A stretch of DNA of 12,252 nucleotides from Clostridiales bacterium. GTDB taxonomy: Bacteria > Bacillota > Clostridia > Christensenellales > UBA1242. A program made the position numbers and the translations under genes. The stretch covers positions 1 to 12,252 of the forward strand of contig CAKJYB010000070.1 in the NCBI GenBank assembly GCA_918241715.1, read 5' to 3'. This document shows, one piece after another, positions 5,840-12,123 of this stretch (position 1 is its first letter; each line of letters opens with the position of its first letter). The notes under the pieces are model-generated. The model was not told where the DNA came from. It saw nothing but the letters and a program-made list of their open reading frames with translations, and searched no databases.

Positions 5840-6286
5840 ATGAAATTAGAAAATCTTAAACCTGCAAATGGTTCTACAACCAAAAAAGTAAGAGTTGGTC
5901 GTGGTATCGGTTCTGGTCTTGGAAAAACTTCTGGCAGAGGACATAAGGGACAATGGGCTAGAAGTGGTGGTGGTGTTAAAGCCGGATTTGAAGGTGGAAA
6001 CATCCCAATGATTAGAAAAGTCCCAATTCGTGGTTTTAACAACTACAACTATAGAAAAGAATACTCAGTGGTAAACGTTGGTGATCTTGAATCTCTTGAC
6101 GCAAACACAATTGTTACAGAAGAACTTTTGTATGAATACAGAATTGTTGGAAAGAGAGCTCCATACGGACTTAAAGTTCTTGGAAACGGAACACTTACAA
6201 AACCACTTACAATCAAAGCTTCAAAGGCTACAAAATCTGCTATTGAAAAAGTTGAAAAAGCAGGTGGAAAAATTGAGTTGATTTAA
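5840..6286 (+). CDS. rplO: 50S ribosomal protein L15
   Basis: The ATG at 5840 gives 148 residues and the family start MKLENLKPANGS. AAGGAG (5828-5833) is six bases upstream, and the longer in-frame start at 5810 inside rpmD lacks such a site. The glycine/arginine-rich N-terminal extension is present at residues 19-50 (VGRGIGSGLGKTSGRGHKGQ, then RSGGGVKAGFEGG); in known ribosomes it threads into 23S rRNA. The globular C-terminal part ends GNGTLTKPLTIKASKATKSA, then IEKVEKAGGKIELI. The next gene, secY, follows after 35 bases with only a ribosome binding site in the gap. Length is typical for Bacillota (about 146). Confidence 0.98.
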   Translation: MKLENLKPANGSTTKKVRVGRGIGSGLGKTSGRGHKGQWARSGGGVKAGFEGGNIPMIRKVPIRGFNNYNYRKEYSVVNVGDLESLDANTIVTEELLYEYRIVGKRAPYGLKVLGNGTLTKPLTIKASKATKSAIEKVEKAGGKIELI

Positions 6287-6321
6287 TCAACTATTTTGAA
6301 AATAAGTTTAAGGAGTAAATT

Positions 6322-7632
6322 ATGTTTAAAACTCTTATAAATGCCTTTAAAGTTAAGGATTTAAGAAGAAAGATTCTCATTACTTTAGGTTTGCTTATAT
6401 TGTATAGAGTTGGCTGTGCACTTATTTGTCCAGGTTTTGATGGAATCTCCAAAGAACTTGCTTCAAATGACGCAAACAAGGGCGCATCATTCTTCGGACT
6501 TATGAACATGTTGTCCGGTGATGCTCTTTCAAACGGCGCAATTCTTGCTCTTGGTGTTTCACCATACATCACGGCATCAATTGTTATCCAACTTTTGACG
6601 GTTGCTGTGCCATCACTTCAAAACCTTGCAAGACAAGGTGAAGACGGAAGAAGAAAAATCAGCTTCTACACACGTATTGCTGCACTTCTTTTGGCTTTGG
6701 CACAATCAATTGGTATTGTGATTTCATATAAAGGAAACATTGATTTAACACGTTTGAACTTGCCACTTTGGCTTATTGCAACGGGAATTGTTTTGATTTT
6801 GACTGCAGGTGCTATGTTTACCGTATGGCTTGGAGAAAAAATCACACAAATCGGAGTTGCAAACGGAATGAGCATGTTGATTTTTGTTGGTATCATTTCT
6901 TCTGCTGGTAGGGGAATTGAAGCTGCTTTCAAACAAATCTCAGCAAGCAACCTTGAAGGACTTTGGTCAATTATCATTTATCTTGTTGCTTTGGTTCTTG
7001 TTTTCGGATTTATCGTATTTATGGATTGTTCGGAAAGAAGAGTTCCAGTAAAATATGCAAAACAAATCAAGGGAAGAAAGATGTTTGGTGGTCAGGATAC
7101 ATTTATCCCAATCAAACTTAACGCTTCAGGGGTTATGCCTATCATTTTTGCAACATCACTCTTGACACTTCCACAACTTGTTATGAGCATTTTCTGGCCA
7201 AACACAAATGCATATTATTGGTATCAAAACTACATGGGAACAAACTCATGGGCATACATCGTGCTTTTGGCACTTTTGATCTTTGCATTTGCATTCTTCT
7301 ATGCACAAATCTCATTCGATACAGACGATATAAGCAGAAGACTTCAACAACAAGGTGGATTTATTCCAGGTATCAGACCAGGAAAGACCACAGCAGATTA
7401 TTTGAGAAGAATTTCAAGACGTATCACACTTTTCAGTGCATTCTTCTTGGCAGTTATTGCTTTGATTCCAAGTTTGGTATTCAAGGCTGTGCCAAACAAC
7501 ATCATTATCACATCTTTGGTAAGCGCATTCAGCACAACCGGACTTATGATTATGGTTTCTGTTGCACTTGAATTTGATAAAGGGCTCAATGCTCAAATGT
7601 TGATGAGAAATTATAAAGGATTCTTAGACTAA
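6322..7632 (+). CDS. secY: Preprotein translocase subunit SecY
   Basis: SecY is the channel of the Sec translocon in the cytoplasmic membrane. It works with SecE, SecG and SecA, or with the ribosome. The 436-residue length is typical and ten hydrophobic segments can be traced, roughly at 15-35, 72-96, 117-137, 147-171, 175-194, 212-234, 268-291, 308-331, 366-388 and 391-416. Signature stretches are GAILALGVSPYITASIVIQL (TM2), the SERRVPVKYAKQIKGRKMFG loop (237-256) and the cytoplasmic loop GGFIPGIRPGKTTADYLRRI (345-364), needed for ribosome and SecA contact. The plug region follows TM1. AAGGAG (6310-6315) lies six bases before the ATG. The stop is followed immediately by a strong hairpin (7632-7656). 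Confidence 0.98.
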   Translation: MFKTLINAFKVKDLRRKILITLGLLILYRVGCALICPGFDGISKELASNDANKGASFFGLMNMLSGDALSNGAILALGVSPYITASIVIQLLTVAVPSLQNLARQGEDGRRKISFYTRIAALLLALAQSIGIVISYKGNIDLTRLNLPLWLIATGIVLILTAGAMFTVWLGEKITQIGVANGMSMLIFVGIISSAGRGIEAAFKQISASNLEGLWSIIIYLVALVLVFGFIVFMDCSERRVPVKYAKQIKGRKMFGGQDTFIPIKLNASGVMPIIFATSLLTLPQLVMSIFWPNTNAYYWYQNYMGTNSWAYIVLLALLIFAFAFFYAQISFDTDDISRRLQQQGGFIPGIRPGKTTADYLRRISRRITLFSAFFLAVIALIPSLVFKAVPNNIIITSLVSAFSTTGLMIMVSVALEFDKGLNAQMLMRNYKGFLD

Positions 7633-7656
7633 AGGAAAGGTCGCAAGACCTTCCTT
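7632..7656 (+). other. Intercistronic RNA hairpin between secY and adk
   Basis: The arms 7632-7642 (AAGGAAAGGTC) and 7647-7656 (GACCTTCCTT) pair over 10 base pairs with one bulged A. They are capped by GCAA, a stable GNRA-type tetraloop. The hairpin starts on the last base of the secY stop codon. The downstream bases (GAAAAAGAATC) are not T-rich, and there is no T-run on the other strand either, so it does not look like an intrinsic terminator. A role as an mRNA 3'-end stabiliser, a processing site or a partial attenuator between the spc operon and adk is inference. Confidence 0.6.
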
Positions 7657-7685
7657 GAAAAAGAATCAACAAAGGAGAGAATTCG

Positions 7686-8303
7686 ATGAACATTATTTTG
7701 CTTGGTGCACCATTTTCAGGAAAAGGAACATTGGCAAAAGATTTGACAAGAGAATTTGGCTTCGTGCAAGTTTCAACAGGAGACTTGTTTAGAGAAAACA
7801 TCAAAAAGGGAACAGATGTTGGAGTTTTGGCAAAGAAATACATTGACAAAGGACAACTTGTTCCGGACAGCGTTACAATAGAAATGCTCAAACAGCGCAT
7901 TTCAAAGAGTGATTGCAAAAATGGGGTTGTGTTTGACGGATTTCCAAGAACCACCAAGCAGGCAGAAGAACTTGACAAAATTGCAAAAATTGACGCTGTA
8001 ATCCAATTGGACGTTCCGTTTGACATTGTCAGACGTCGTTGCTTAGGTCGCAGAATATGTAGTAAATGTGGTGAAATTTACAACACAGCGACTTATTCTA
8101 AAACTACTTGCGCAAAGTGTGGCTCACCACTTTTCCAAAGAGATGACGATAATTTGGAAACGTTAAACAATCGTCTGGAAGTTTATGAAAAGATGACTGC
8201 ACCACTCATAAACTTCTACGCTGATAGACTAGTTGTTGTTGATGGAAGCAAAGATCCTGACACAGCATTTAAGTCTGCTTGTAAACTTTTAAAGGAGATT
8301 TAG
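7686..8303 (+). CDS. adk: Adenylate kinase (zinc LID type)
   Basis: Adenylate kinase converts ATP + AMP to 2 ADP in the cytoplasm. The 205-residue protein has the P-loop at 7-15, STGDLFRENI at the AMP-binding site (30-39), DGFPRT (84-89), and the LID domain from about 120 to 155. The LID has Cys125, Cys128, Cys142 and Cys145 arranged CxxC-x13-CxxC, the structural zinc site common in Gram-positives. The QRDDD (151-155) and NNRLEVY (161-167) motifs supply the conserved arginines. The P-loop reads GAPFSGKGTL instead of the usual GAPGAGKGTQ, so Phe10 replaces a glycine and Leu16 a glutamine; GKGT itself is intact. AAAGGAG (7671-7677) precedes the ATG by eight bases. Only one base separates it from map. 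Confidence 0.97.
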   Translation: MNIILLGAPFSGKGTLAKDLTREFGFVQVSTGDLFRENIKKGTDVGVLAKKYIDKGQLVPDSVTIEMLKQRISKSDCKNGVVFDGFPRTTKQAEELDKIAKIDAVIQLDVPFDIVRRRCLGRRICSKCGEIYNTATYSKTTCAKCGSPLFQRDDDNLETLNNRLEVYEKMTAPLINFYADRLVVVDGSKDPDTAFKSACKLLKEI

Positions 8304-8304
8304 A

Positions 8305-9075
8305 ATGATTCAAAAGACTCCAGCAGAGATTGAGTTGATGCGTAAAGCAGGGGCACTTACACGTGATGCATTGGTGTATGCCAAGACACTTGTAAAGCCT
8401 GGTGTTTCAACCTACGATATTGACAAAGCTCTTGAAAAGTTTATAATAGAAAGTGGTGGTTCGCCTGCATGTCTGGGCTATCAAGGTTTTCCGGCAGCAA
8501 CGTGCATTTCGGTCAACGAAGTGGTTGTTCACGGGATTCCAAGCAAAGACATTGTTCTAAAAGAAGGCGATATTGTCAGCATCGACCTTGTTGTAGCTTA
8601 CAAAGGCTATCATGGTGATGCGGCAAGGACTTATCCTGTCGGTGAGATATCGGCTGAGAAAGAAAAACTTATAAGAGTTACCAAGGAATGTTTTTTCAAG
8701 GGAATTGAAAATGCAAGAATTGGCGACAGAATTGGAAAGATTTCTCATGCAGTTCAAACTCACGCAGAGAGCAACGGATTCTCGGTTGTTCGCGAACTCT
8801 GTGGACATGGCATAGGTCGTAGAATGCATGAAGCTCCTTCAGTTTTAAACTACGGCAAAGAAACAGATGGCGTTGTGATTGCAGAAAACGCATGTTTGGC
8901 AATCGAACCAATGATCAATGCCGGAAAGAAAGAAATTTGGATGCTGAATGATGGATGGGGTATTGTAACTCGAGATAAACGACCTAGCGCCCATTATGAA
9001 AACACAGTTCTTTTTACGCGAAACGGACTGGAAATTTTGACATTGGAGAAAGATGATGAATATTTCTCAAGGTAA
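8305..9075 (+). CDS. map: Methionine aminopeptidase, type I
   Basis: Map removes the initiator methionine from new proteins. The 256-residue pita-bread enzyme shows all five metal ligands: Asp94 (VSIDLV), Asp105 (GYHGDAAR), His168 (CGHGIG), Glu201 (LAIEPM) and Glu232 (AHYENT). It also has the substrate-binding His76 (NEVVVHGIP) and His175. There is no N-terminal zinc-finger or SH3-binding extension, so this is the short type Ia form. The motif HYENT replaces the more usual QxEHT at the last ligand, without loss of the glutamate. AAAGGAG for its start (8291-8297) lies inside adk. Its 3' end overlaps the KOW gene. Codons such as CGA and CTG stand out against the neighbouring ribosomal genes. 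Confidence 0.97.
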   Translation: MIQKTPAEIELMRKAGALTRDALVYAKTLVKPGVSTYDIDKALEKFIIESGGSPACLGYQGFPAATCISVNEVVVHGIPSKDIVLKEGDIVSIDLVVAYKGYHGDAARTYPVGEISAEKEKLIRVTKECFFKGIENARIGDRIGKISHAVQTHAESNGFSVVRELCGHGIGRRMHEAPSVLNYGKETDGVVIAENACLAIEPMINAGKKEIWMLNDGWGIVTRDKRPSAHYENTVLFTRNGLEILTLEKDDEYFSR

Positions 9076-9325
9076 TGTCGTTGTAGCCGTTGCTGGAAAA
9101 GAAAAAAATCAAGTGTTTGTCGTAAAAGAAGTCAAGGCTGGCTATTGCTGGTTGGTTGACGGAAAGCGACTTAAACTATGCAAACCGAAAAAGAAAAGCC
9201 TAAAGCATGTTCAGAAGGCTTCAAAAACAGAGTTTGATGTCGACAAACTCAAATCTGGACAAGAAAATGTTAATGCGGAAATAAGAAAATTTTTAAAGGA
9301 GCTTGTATGTCTAAACAAGATGTAA
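9056..9325 (+). CDS. KOW-domain (L14e-like) RNA-binding protein, function unknown
   Basis: This 89-residue protein has a KOW-like N-terminal motif, GNVVVAVAGKEKNQVFVVKE (residues 6-25), then a GYCWLVDGKRLKLCKPKKKS segment and a charged, helical-looking tail. The shape and the map-KOW-infA location match the small L14E/L6E/L27E-related proteins that many Bacillota encode at this spot (ybzG in B. subtilis). Its biochemical role is not established, as far as I know; rRNA or ribosome binding is inferred from the domain. Two adjacent ATGs exist (9053 and 9056). GGAG at 9045-9048 is seven bases from 9056 and only four from 9053, so I chose 9056. It overlaps map by 20 bases and infA by 19, suggesting tight coupling. 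Confidence 0.88.
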   Translation: MNISQGNVVVAVAGKEKNQVFVVKEVKAGYCWLVDGKRLKLCKPKKKSLKHVQKASKTEFDVDKLKSGQENVNAEIRKFLKELVCLNKM

Positions 9326-9528
9326 TTGAATTTGAAGGAGTTGTAACAGAAGTTTTGCCAAGCATGACGTTTAAAGTAACACTTTCAAACGGACACGTTA
9401 TCACTGCTTACATTTCAGGAAAACTTCGTCAAAACTTTATCAGAATCATTGAAGGCGACAAAGTAAAAATTGAAATGAGTCCGTATGACCTTTCAAAAGG
9501 TAGAATAACCTGGAGAGATAAAGGTTAA
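9307..9528 (+). CDS. infA: Translation initiation factor IF-1
   Basis: The 73-residue, single OB-fold protein begins MSKQDVIEFEGVVTEVLPSM and continues with NGHVITAYISGKLRQNFIRI, then GDKVKIEMSPYDLSKGRITW. These are the standard IF-1 motifs. IF-1 binds the 30S A site during initiation, together with IF-2 and IF-3. Its ATG lies inside the end of the KOW gene, and AAAGGAG is about six bases upstream, also within that gene. The length matches the usual 72-73. It is followed after 16 bases by rpmJ, the same infA-rpmJ-rpsM order as in Bacillus. Confidence 0.98.
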   Translation: MSKQDVIEFEGVVTEVLPSMTFKVTLSNGHVITAYISGKLRQNFIRIIEGDKVKIEMSPYDLSKGRITWRDKG

Positions 9529-9544
9529 ACAAAAGGAGCAAATT

Positions 9545-9661
9545 ATGAAAGTAAGAGCATCGGTTAAACCAATGTGTGACCAATGTAAAGTAATCAAAAG
9601 AAACGGAAAAGTTATGGTTATTTGCCCAAAGAGTGCAAAACATAAACAAACACAAGGTTAA
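9545..9661 (+). CDS. rpmJ: 50S ribosomal protein L36
   Basis: This 38-residue protein is easily missed because of its size. It begins MKVRASVKPMCDQCKVIKRN and ends ICPKSAKHKQTQG, the L36 signature. The zinc ligands are Cys11, Cys14, Cys27 and His33 (CxxC...C...H). There is one more residue between the last Cys and His than in the 37-residue Bacillus form; E. coli L36 has the same longer spacing. L36 binds 23S rRNA helices near the base of the L7/L12 stalk region. AAAAGGAG lies just before the ATG, and rpsM follows after 19 bases. Confidence 0.97.
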   Translation: MKVRASVKPMCDQCKVIKRNGKVMVICPKSAKHKQTQG

Positions 9662-9680
9662 TAAAAAGGAGAAAAGTTAA

Positions 9681-10058
9681 ATGGCAAGAATTGCTGGTGT
9701 TGACCTTCCAAGAGAAAAAAGACTTGAATATGGTTTGACTTATATTTACGGAATTGGTGTAAAGACTGCACGTGATATCTGCAACGCAACAGGTTTGTCT
9801 TTAGACACACGTGTTAAGGATCTTACAGAAGATCAAGTTGCACAACTTCGTAACTATATCGAACACAACGTTGTAGTTGAAGGTGAACTTAAATCAAAAG
9901 TAAGTTTGAATATCAAAAAACTTAACGAAATTGGATGCTATCGTGGCATTCGTCACAGAAAAGGACTTCCTGTTCGTGGACAAAGCACAAAAAACAATGC
10001 AAGAACAAGAAAGGGTCCAAAGAGAATCGTTAGCGGAAGCGCTAAAAAAGGTAAGTAA
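9681..10058 (+). CDS. rpsM: 30S ribosomal protein S13
   Basis: The protein of 125 residues starts MARIAGVDLPREKRLEYGLT and has YIYGIGVKTARDICNATGLS, the helix-hairpin-helix-like region, and GCYRGIRHRKGLPVRGQSTK. The basic tail NNARTRKGPKRIVSGSAKKG reaches the P site in known structures. S13 sits in the head of the small subunit and forms a bridge to L5. GQSTK stands where most bacteria have GQRTK, a small change in the tail. AAGGAG (9666-9671) is nine bases upstream. It starts the alpha operon order S13-S11-S4-RpoA-L17. Confidence 0.98.
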   Translation: MARIAGVDLPREKRLEYGLTYIYGIGVKTARDICNATGLSLDTRVKDLTEDQVAQLRNYIEHNVVVEGELKSKVSLNIKKLNEIGCYRGIRHRKGLPVRGQSTKNNARTRKGPKRIVSGSAKKGK

Positions 10059-10068
10059 GAGGTAGTTT

Positions 10069-10482
10069 ATGGCAAACGTAAAAAACACAGCTGACAAAAA
10101 GAAAACAGCAAAAACAAGAAAAAGAGTCAACAGAAATATTGACAAGGGACAAGTTCATATTACAACTTCTTTCAACAACAACATTGTTGTATTTACCGAC
10201 ATGGAAGGAAATGTAATTTCTTCTTGTTCATCTGGAAAACTTGGACTTAAAGGTTCTAAGAAAAGCACTCCATTTGCAGCACAAACTTGTGTTGAAGAAG
10301 CAGGAAAAGTTGCTCTTGACAATGGAATGAAATCTGTTGAAGTTTATGTAAAGGGACCAGGAAACGGCAGAGAAAACGCTATTCGTTGCCTTTCAACTCT
10401 TGGTTTCACAGTTACACTTATTAAGGATGTTTCTCCAATCGCACACAACGGTTGCAGACCTCCAAAAAGAAGAAGAATTTAA
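10069..10482 (+). CDS. rpsK: 30S ribosomal protein S11
   Basis: The 137-residue protein has an N-terminal basic tail of about 27 residues. The S11 core follows: GQVHITTSFNNNIVVFTDME, then SSGKLGLKGSKKSTPFAAQT, VKGPGNGRENAIRCLSTLGF and the invariant ending HNGCRPPKRRRI. S11 lies on the platform and helps form the mRNA exit channel. The core carries more changes than usual, for example CSSGKLGLKG for SSAGALGFKG. The ribosome binding site is weaker than its neighbours': AAGAGGT (10057-10063), overlapping the rpsM stop, five bases from the ATG. Coupling to rpsM translation is a reasonable inference. Confidence 0.98.
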   Translation: MANVKNTADKKKTAKTRKRVNRNIDKGQVHITTSFNNNIVVFTDMEGNVISSCSSGKLGLKGSKKSTPFAAQTCVEEAGKVALDNGMKSVEVYVKGPGNGRENAIRCLSTLGFTVTLIKDVSPIAHNGCRPPKRRRI

Positions 10483-10496
10483 AAGGAGATTGAAAA

Positions 10497-11117
10497 ATGG
10501 CAAGAACTATTGATCCAGATTGCCGTCAATGCAGAAGAGAAGGACGCAAACTTTTCCTTAAAGGTGAAAGATGCACAAGCAAAAAATGTGCAATGGAAAG
10601 AAGACCTGTAATTCCTGGACAACATGGGGCATCAAGAAAGAGAGTTACAGAATATGGACTTCAACTTCGTGAAAAACAAAAAGTAAAAAGAATGTACGGC
10701 ATCTTAGAGAAACAATTTAGAAAATATTATGATGACGCTGTAAAGACCAAAGGTGTTACAGGTGAAAACATGTTGTCTTTGATCGAAAGAAGACTTGACA
10801 ACGTTGTATTCCGTATGGGAATCGGCGCTTCAAGAGCAGAATGTCGTCAAATCGTAAACCATGGACACATTTGTGTAAATGGAAAACGTGTTACAGTTGC
10901 ATCTTACAGAGTAAAAGTTGGAGATGTTATCTCAGTTAAAGAAAACAAGCAAGAGCTTGAAATGTTTAAAGACCTTAAGGGCATGAAGATTGTTATGCCA
11001 AAATGGTTGGAATTTAACACAGAAACATTGACAGGAAAAATCCTTGCTGCACCTGCAAGAGAAGACATAGACACAGATATCAAGGAACAACTCATTGTTG
11101 AATTGTATTCTAGATAA
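10497..11117 (+). CDS. rpsD: 30S ribosomal protein S4, zinc-binding type
   Basis: The protein has 206 residues. The N-terminal domain carries Cys9, Cys12, Cys26 and Cys31 (CRQC...CTSKKC), a zinc-site arrangement known from Thermus S4; the Bacillus form often lacks it. Then come RRPVIPGQHGASRKRVTEYG, the helical domain with QLREKQKVKRMYGILEKQF, and the S4 RNA-binding domain (about 97-155): RLDNVVFRMGIGASRAECRQ, then GHICVNGKRV. S4 starts assembly of the 30S body and, with S3 and S5, surrounds the mRNA entry. It is encoded inside the alpha operon here, unlike in B. subtilis, where rpsD is elsewhere. AAAGGAG at 10482-10488 serves the start. Confidence 0.98.
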   Translation: MARTIDPDCRQCRREGRKLFLKGERCTSKKCAMERRPVIPGQHGASRKRVTEYGLQLREKQKVKRMYGILEKQFRKYYDDAVKTKGVTGENMLSLIERRLDNVVFRMGIGASRAECRQIVNHGHICVNGKRVTVASYRVKVGDVISVKENKQELEMFKDLKGMKIVMPKWLEFNTETLTGKILAAPAREDIDTDIKEQLIVELYSR

Positions 11118-11137
11118 TATTAGGGGGAATAAATAAT

Positions 11138-12091
11138 ATGATGGAAATGGAAAAGCCAAGAATCACTTGTGAAGAAACTGATGGTGGACAATTTGCAAGA
11201 TTTGTTGTAGAACCACTTGAAAAAGGTTATGGAATCACACTTGGAAACTGCATGAGAAGAACTCTTCTTTCATCTCTTCCAGGCTCTGCAGTGATTGCAT
11301 TTAGAATTGCTGGTGTTGCACACGAATTCTCAACAATTCGTGGAATCACAGAAGACGTTGTTGATATTGTTTTAAACTTGAAAGGTTTGGCAGTAAAATG
11401 CACAAACAGAGACAGAGATTTTGTAACATATCTTAAACTTAGAAAAAACACACCAGGAGAAGTTACTGCAAAAGATTTTGAAACAAACGACCAAGTAGAA
11501 ATCTTAAATCCAGATATGCATATCTGCACAATGGACGAAGGTGCTGTACTTGACATGGACGTTATGATTGGAAACGGACGTGGATACGTTACAAGCGAAG
11601 AAAACAAGAGTAAGTATGACAATATTGACTTTATTGCAGTAGACAGCATTTTCTCACCTGTAAAAAAGGTAAACTTCAGTGTTGATGCAACCAGAGTTGG
11701 ACACAGCATTGATTTTGACAAACTTACACTTGAAGTAACAACAAACGGAACAGTTTCTGCAAGAGAAATCGTAAGCCTTGCAGGAAAGATTATCAACGAA
11801 CACGTCGGACTCTTTATTGAACTTTGCGAACAAATTGGCGATATGTCAATTTTGGTTTCAAAGGAAGAAGACAAGCAAGTGAAACTTTTGGAACTTCCTA
11901 TTGAAGAAATGGACCTTTCTGTTCGTTCTTACAACTGCTTGAAGAGAGCAGGAATCAACACAATTCAAGACCTTCTTAAGAAGTCAAGAAGTGACATGTT
12001 TAAAGTAAGAAATCTTGGCGCTAAGTCGGTTGAAGAAGTTATTCAAAAACTTGATGGATATGGTTTAAGTCTTCGCAAGGAAGAAGAGTAA
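11138..12091 (+). CDS. rpoA: DNA-directed RNA polymerase subunit alpha
   Basis: The alpha dimer scaffolds assembly of RNA polymerase, and its C-terminal domain binds UP elements and activators. The 317-residue length is typical. The N-terminal domain includes PLEKGYGITLGNCMRRTLLS (26-45), then HEFSTIRGITEDVVDIVLNL, and FSPVKKVNFSVDATRVG (172-188). After an acidic linker, the C-terminal domain (about 250-310) has SVRSYNCLKRAGINTIQDLL and VRNLGAKSVEEVI. Arg263, Asn292 and Lys296 correspond to E. coli DNA-contacting residues 265, 294 and 298. ATGs lie at 11138 and 11141; GGGGGA (11123-11128) is nine bases from the first, which I prefer. Confidence 0.98.
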   Translation: MMEMEKPRITCEETDGGQFARFVVEPLEKGYGITLGNCMRRTLLSSLPGSAVIAFRIAGVAHEFSTIRGITEDVVDIVLNLKGLAVKCTNRDRDFVTYLKLRKNTPGEVTAKDFETNDQVEILNPDMHICTMDEGAVLDMDVMIGNGRGYVTSEENKSKYDNIDFIAVDSIFSPVKKVNFSVDATRVGHSIDFDKLTLEVTTNGTVSAREIVSLAGKIINEHVGLFIELCEQIGDMSILVSKEEDKQVKLLELPIEEMDLSVRSYNCLKRAGINTIQDLLKKSRSDMFKVRNLGAKSVEEVIQKLDGYGLSLRKEEE

Positions 12092-12123
12092 TCTATCCAA
12101 GAAAAATGTAAAAGGAGATTATT

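Noticed and set aside
6294..6327. Possible promoter before secY: TTGAAA followed 17 bases later by ATTATG.
   Set aside because: The -10 candidate is a poor match and overlaps the secY start codon, so a transcript from it would lack a leader.
11096..11121. Possible promoter before rpoA: TTGTTG with TAATAT.
   Set aside because: The spacing is only about 14 bases and both boxes are weak; AT-rich gene ends give such matches by chance.
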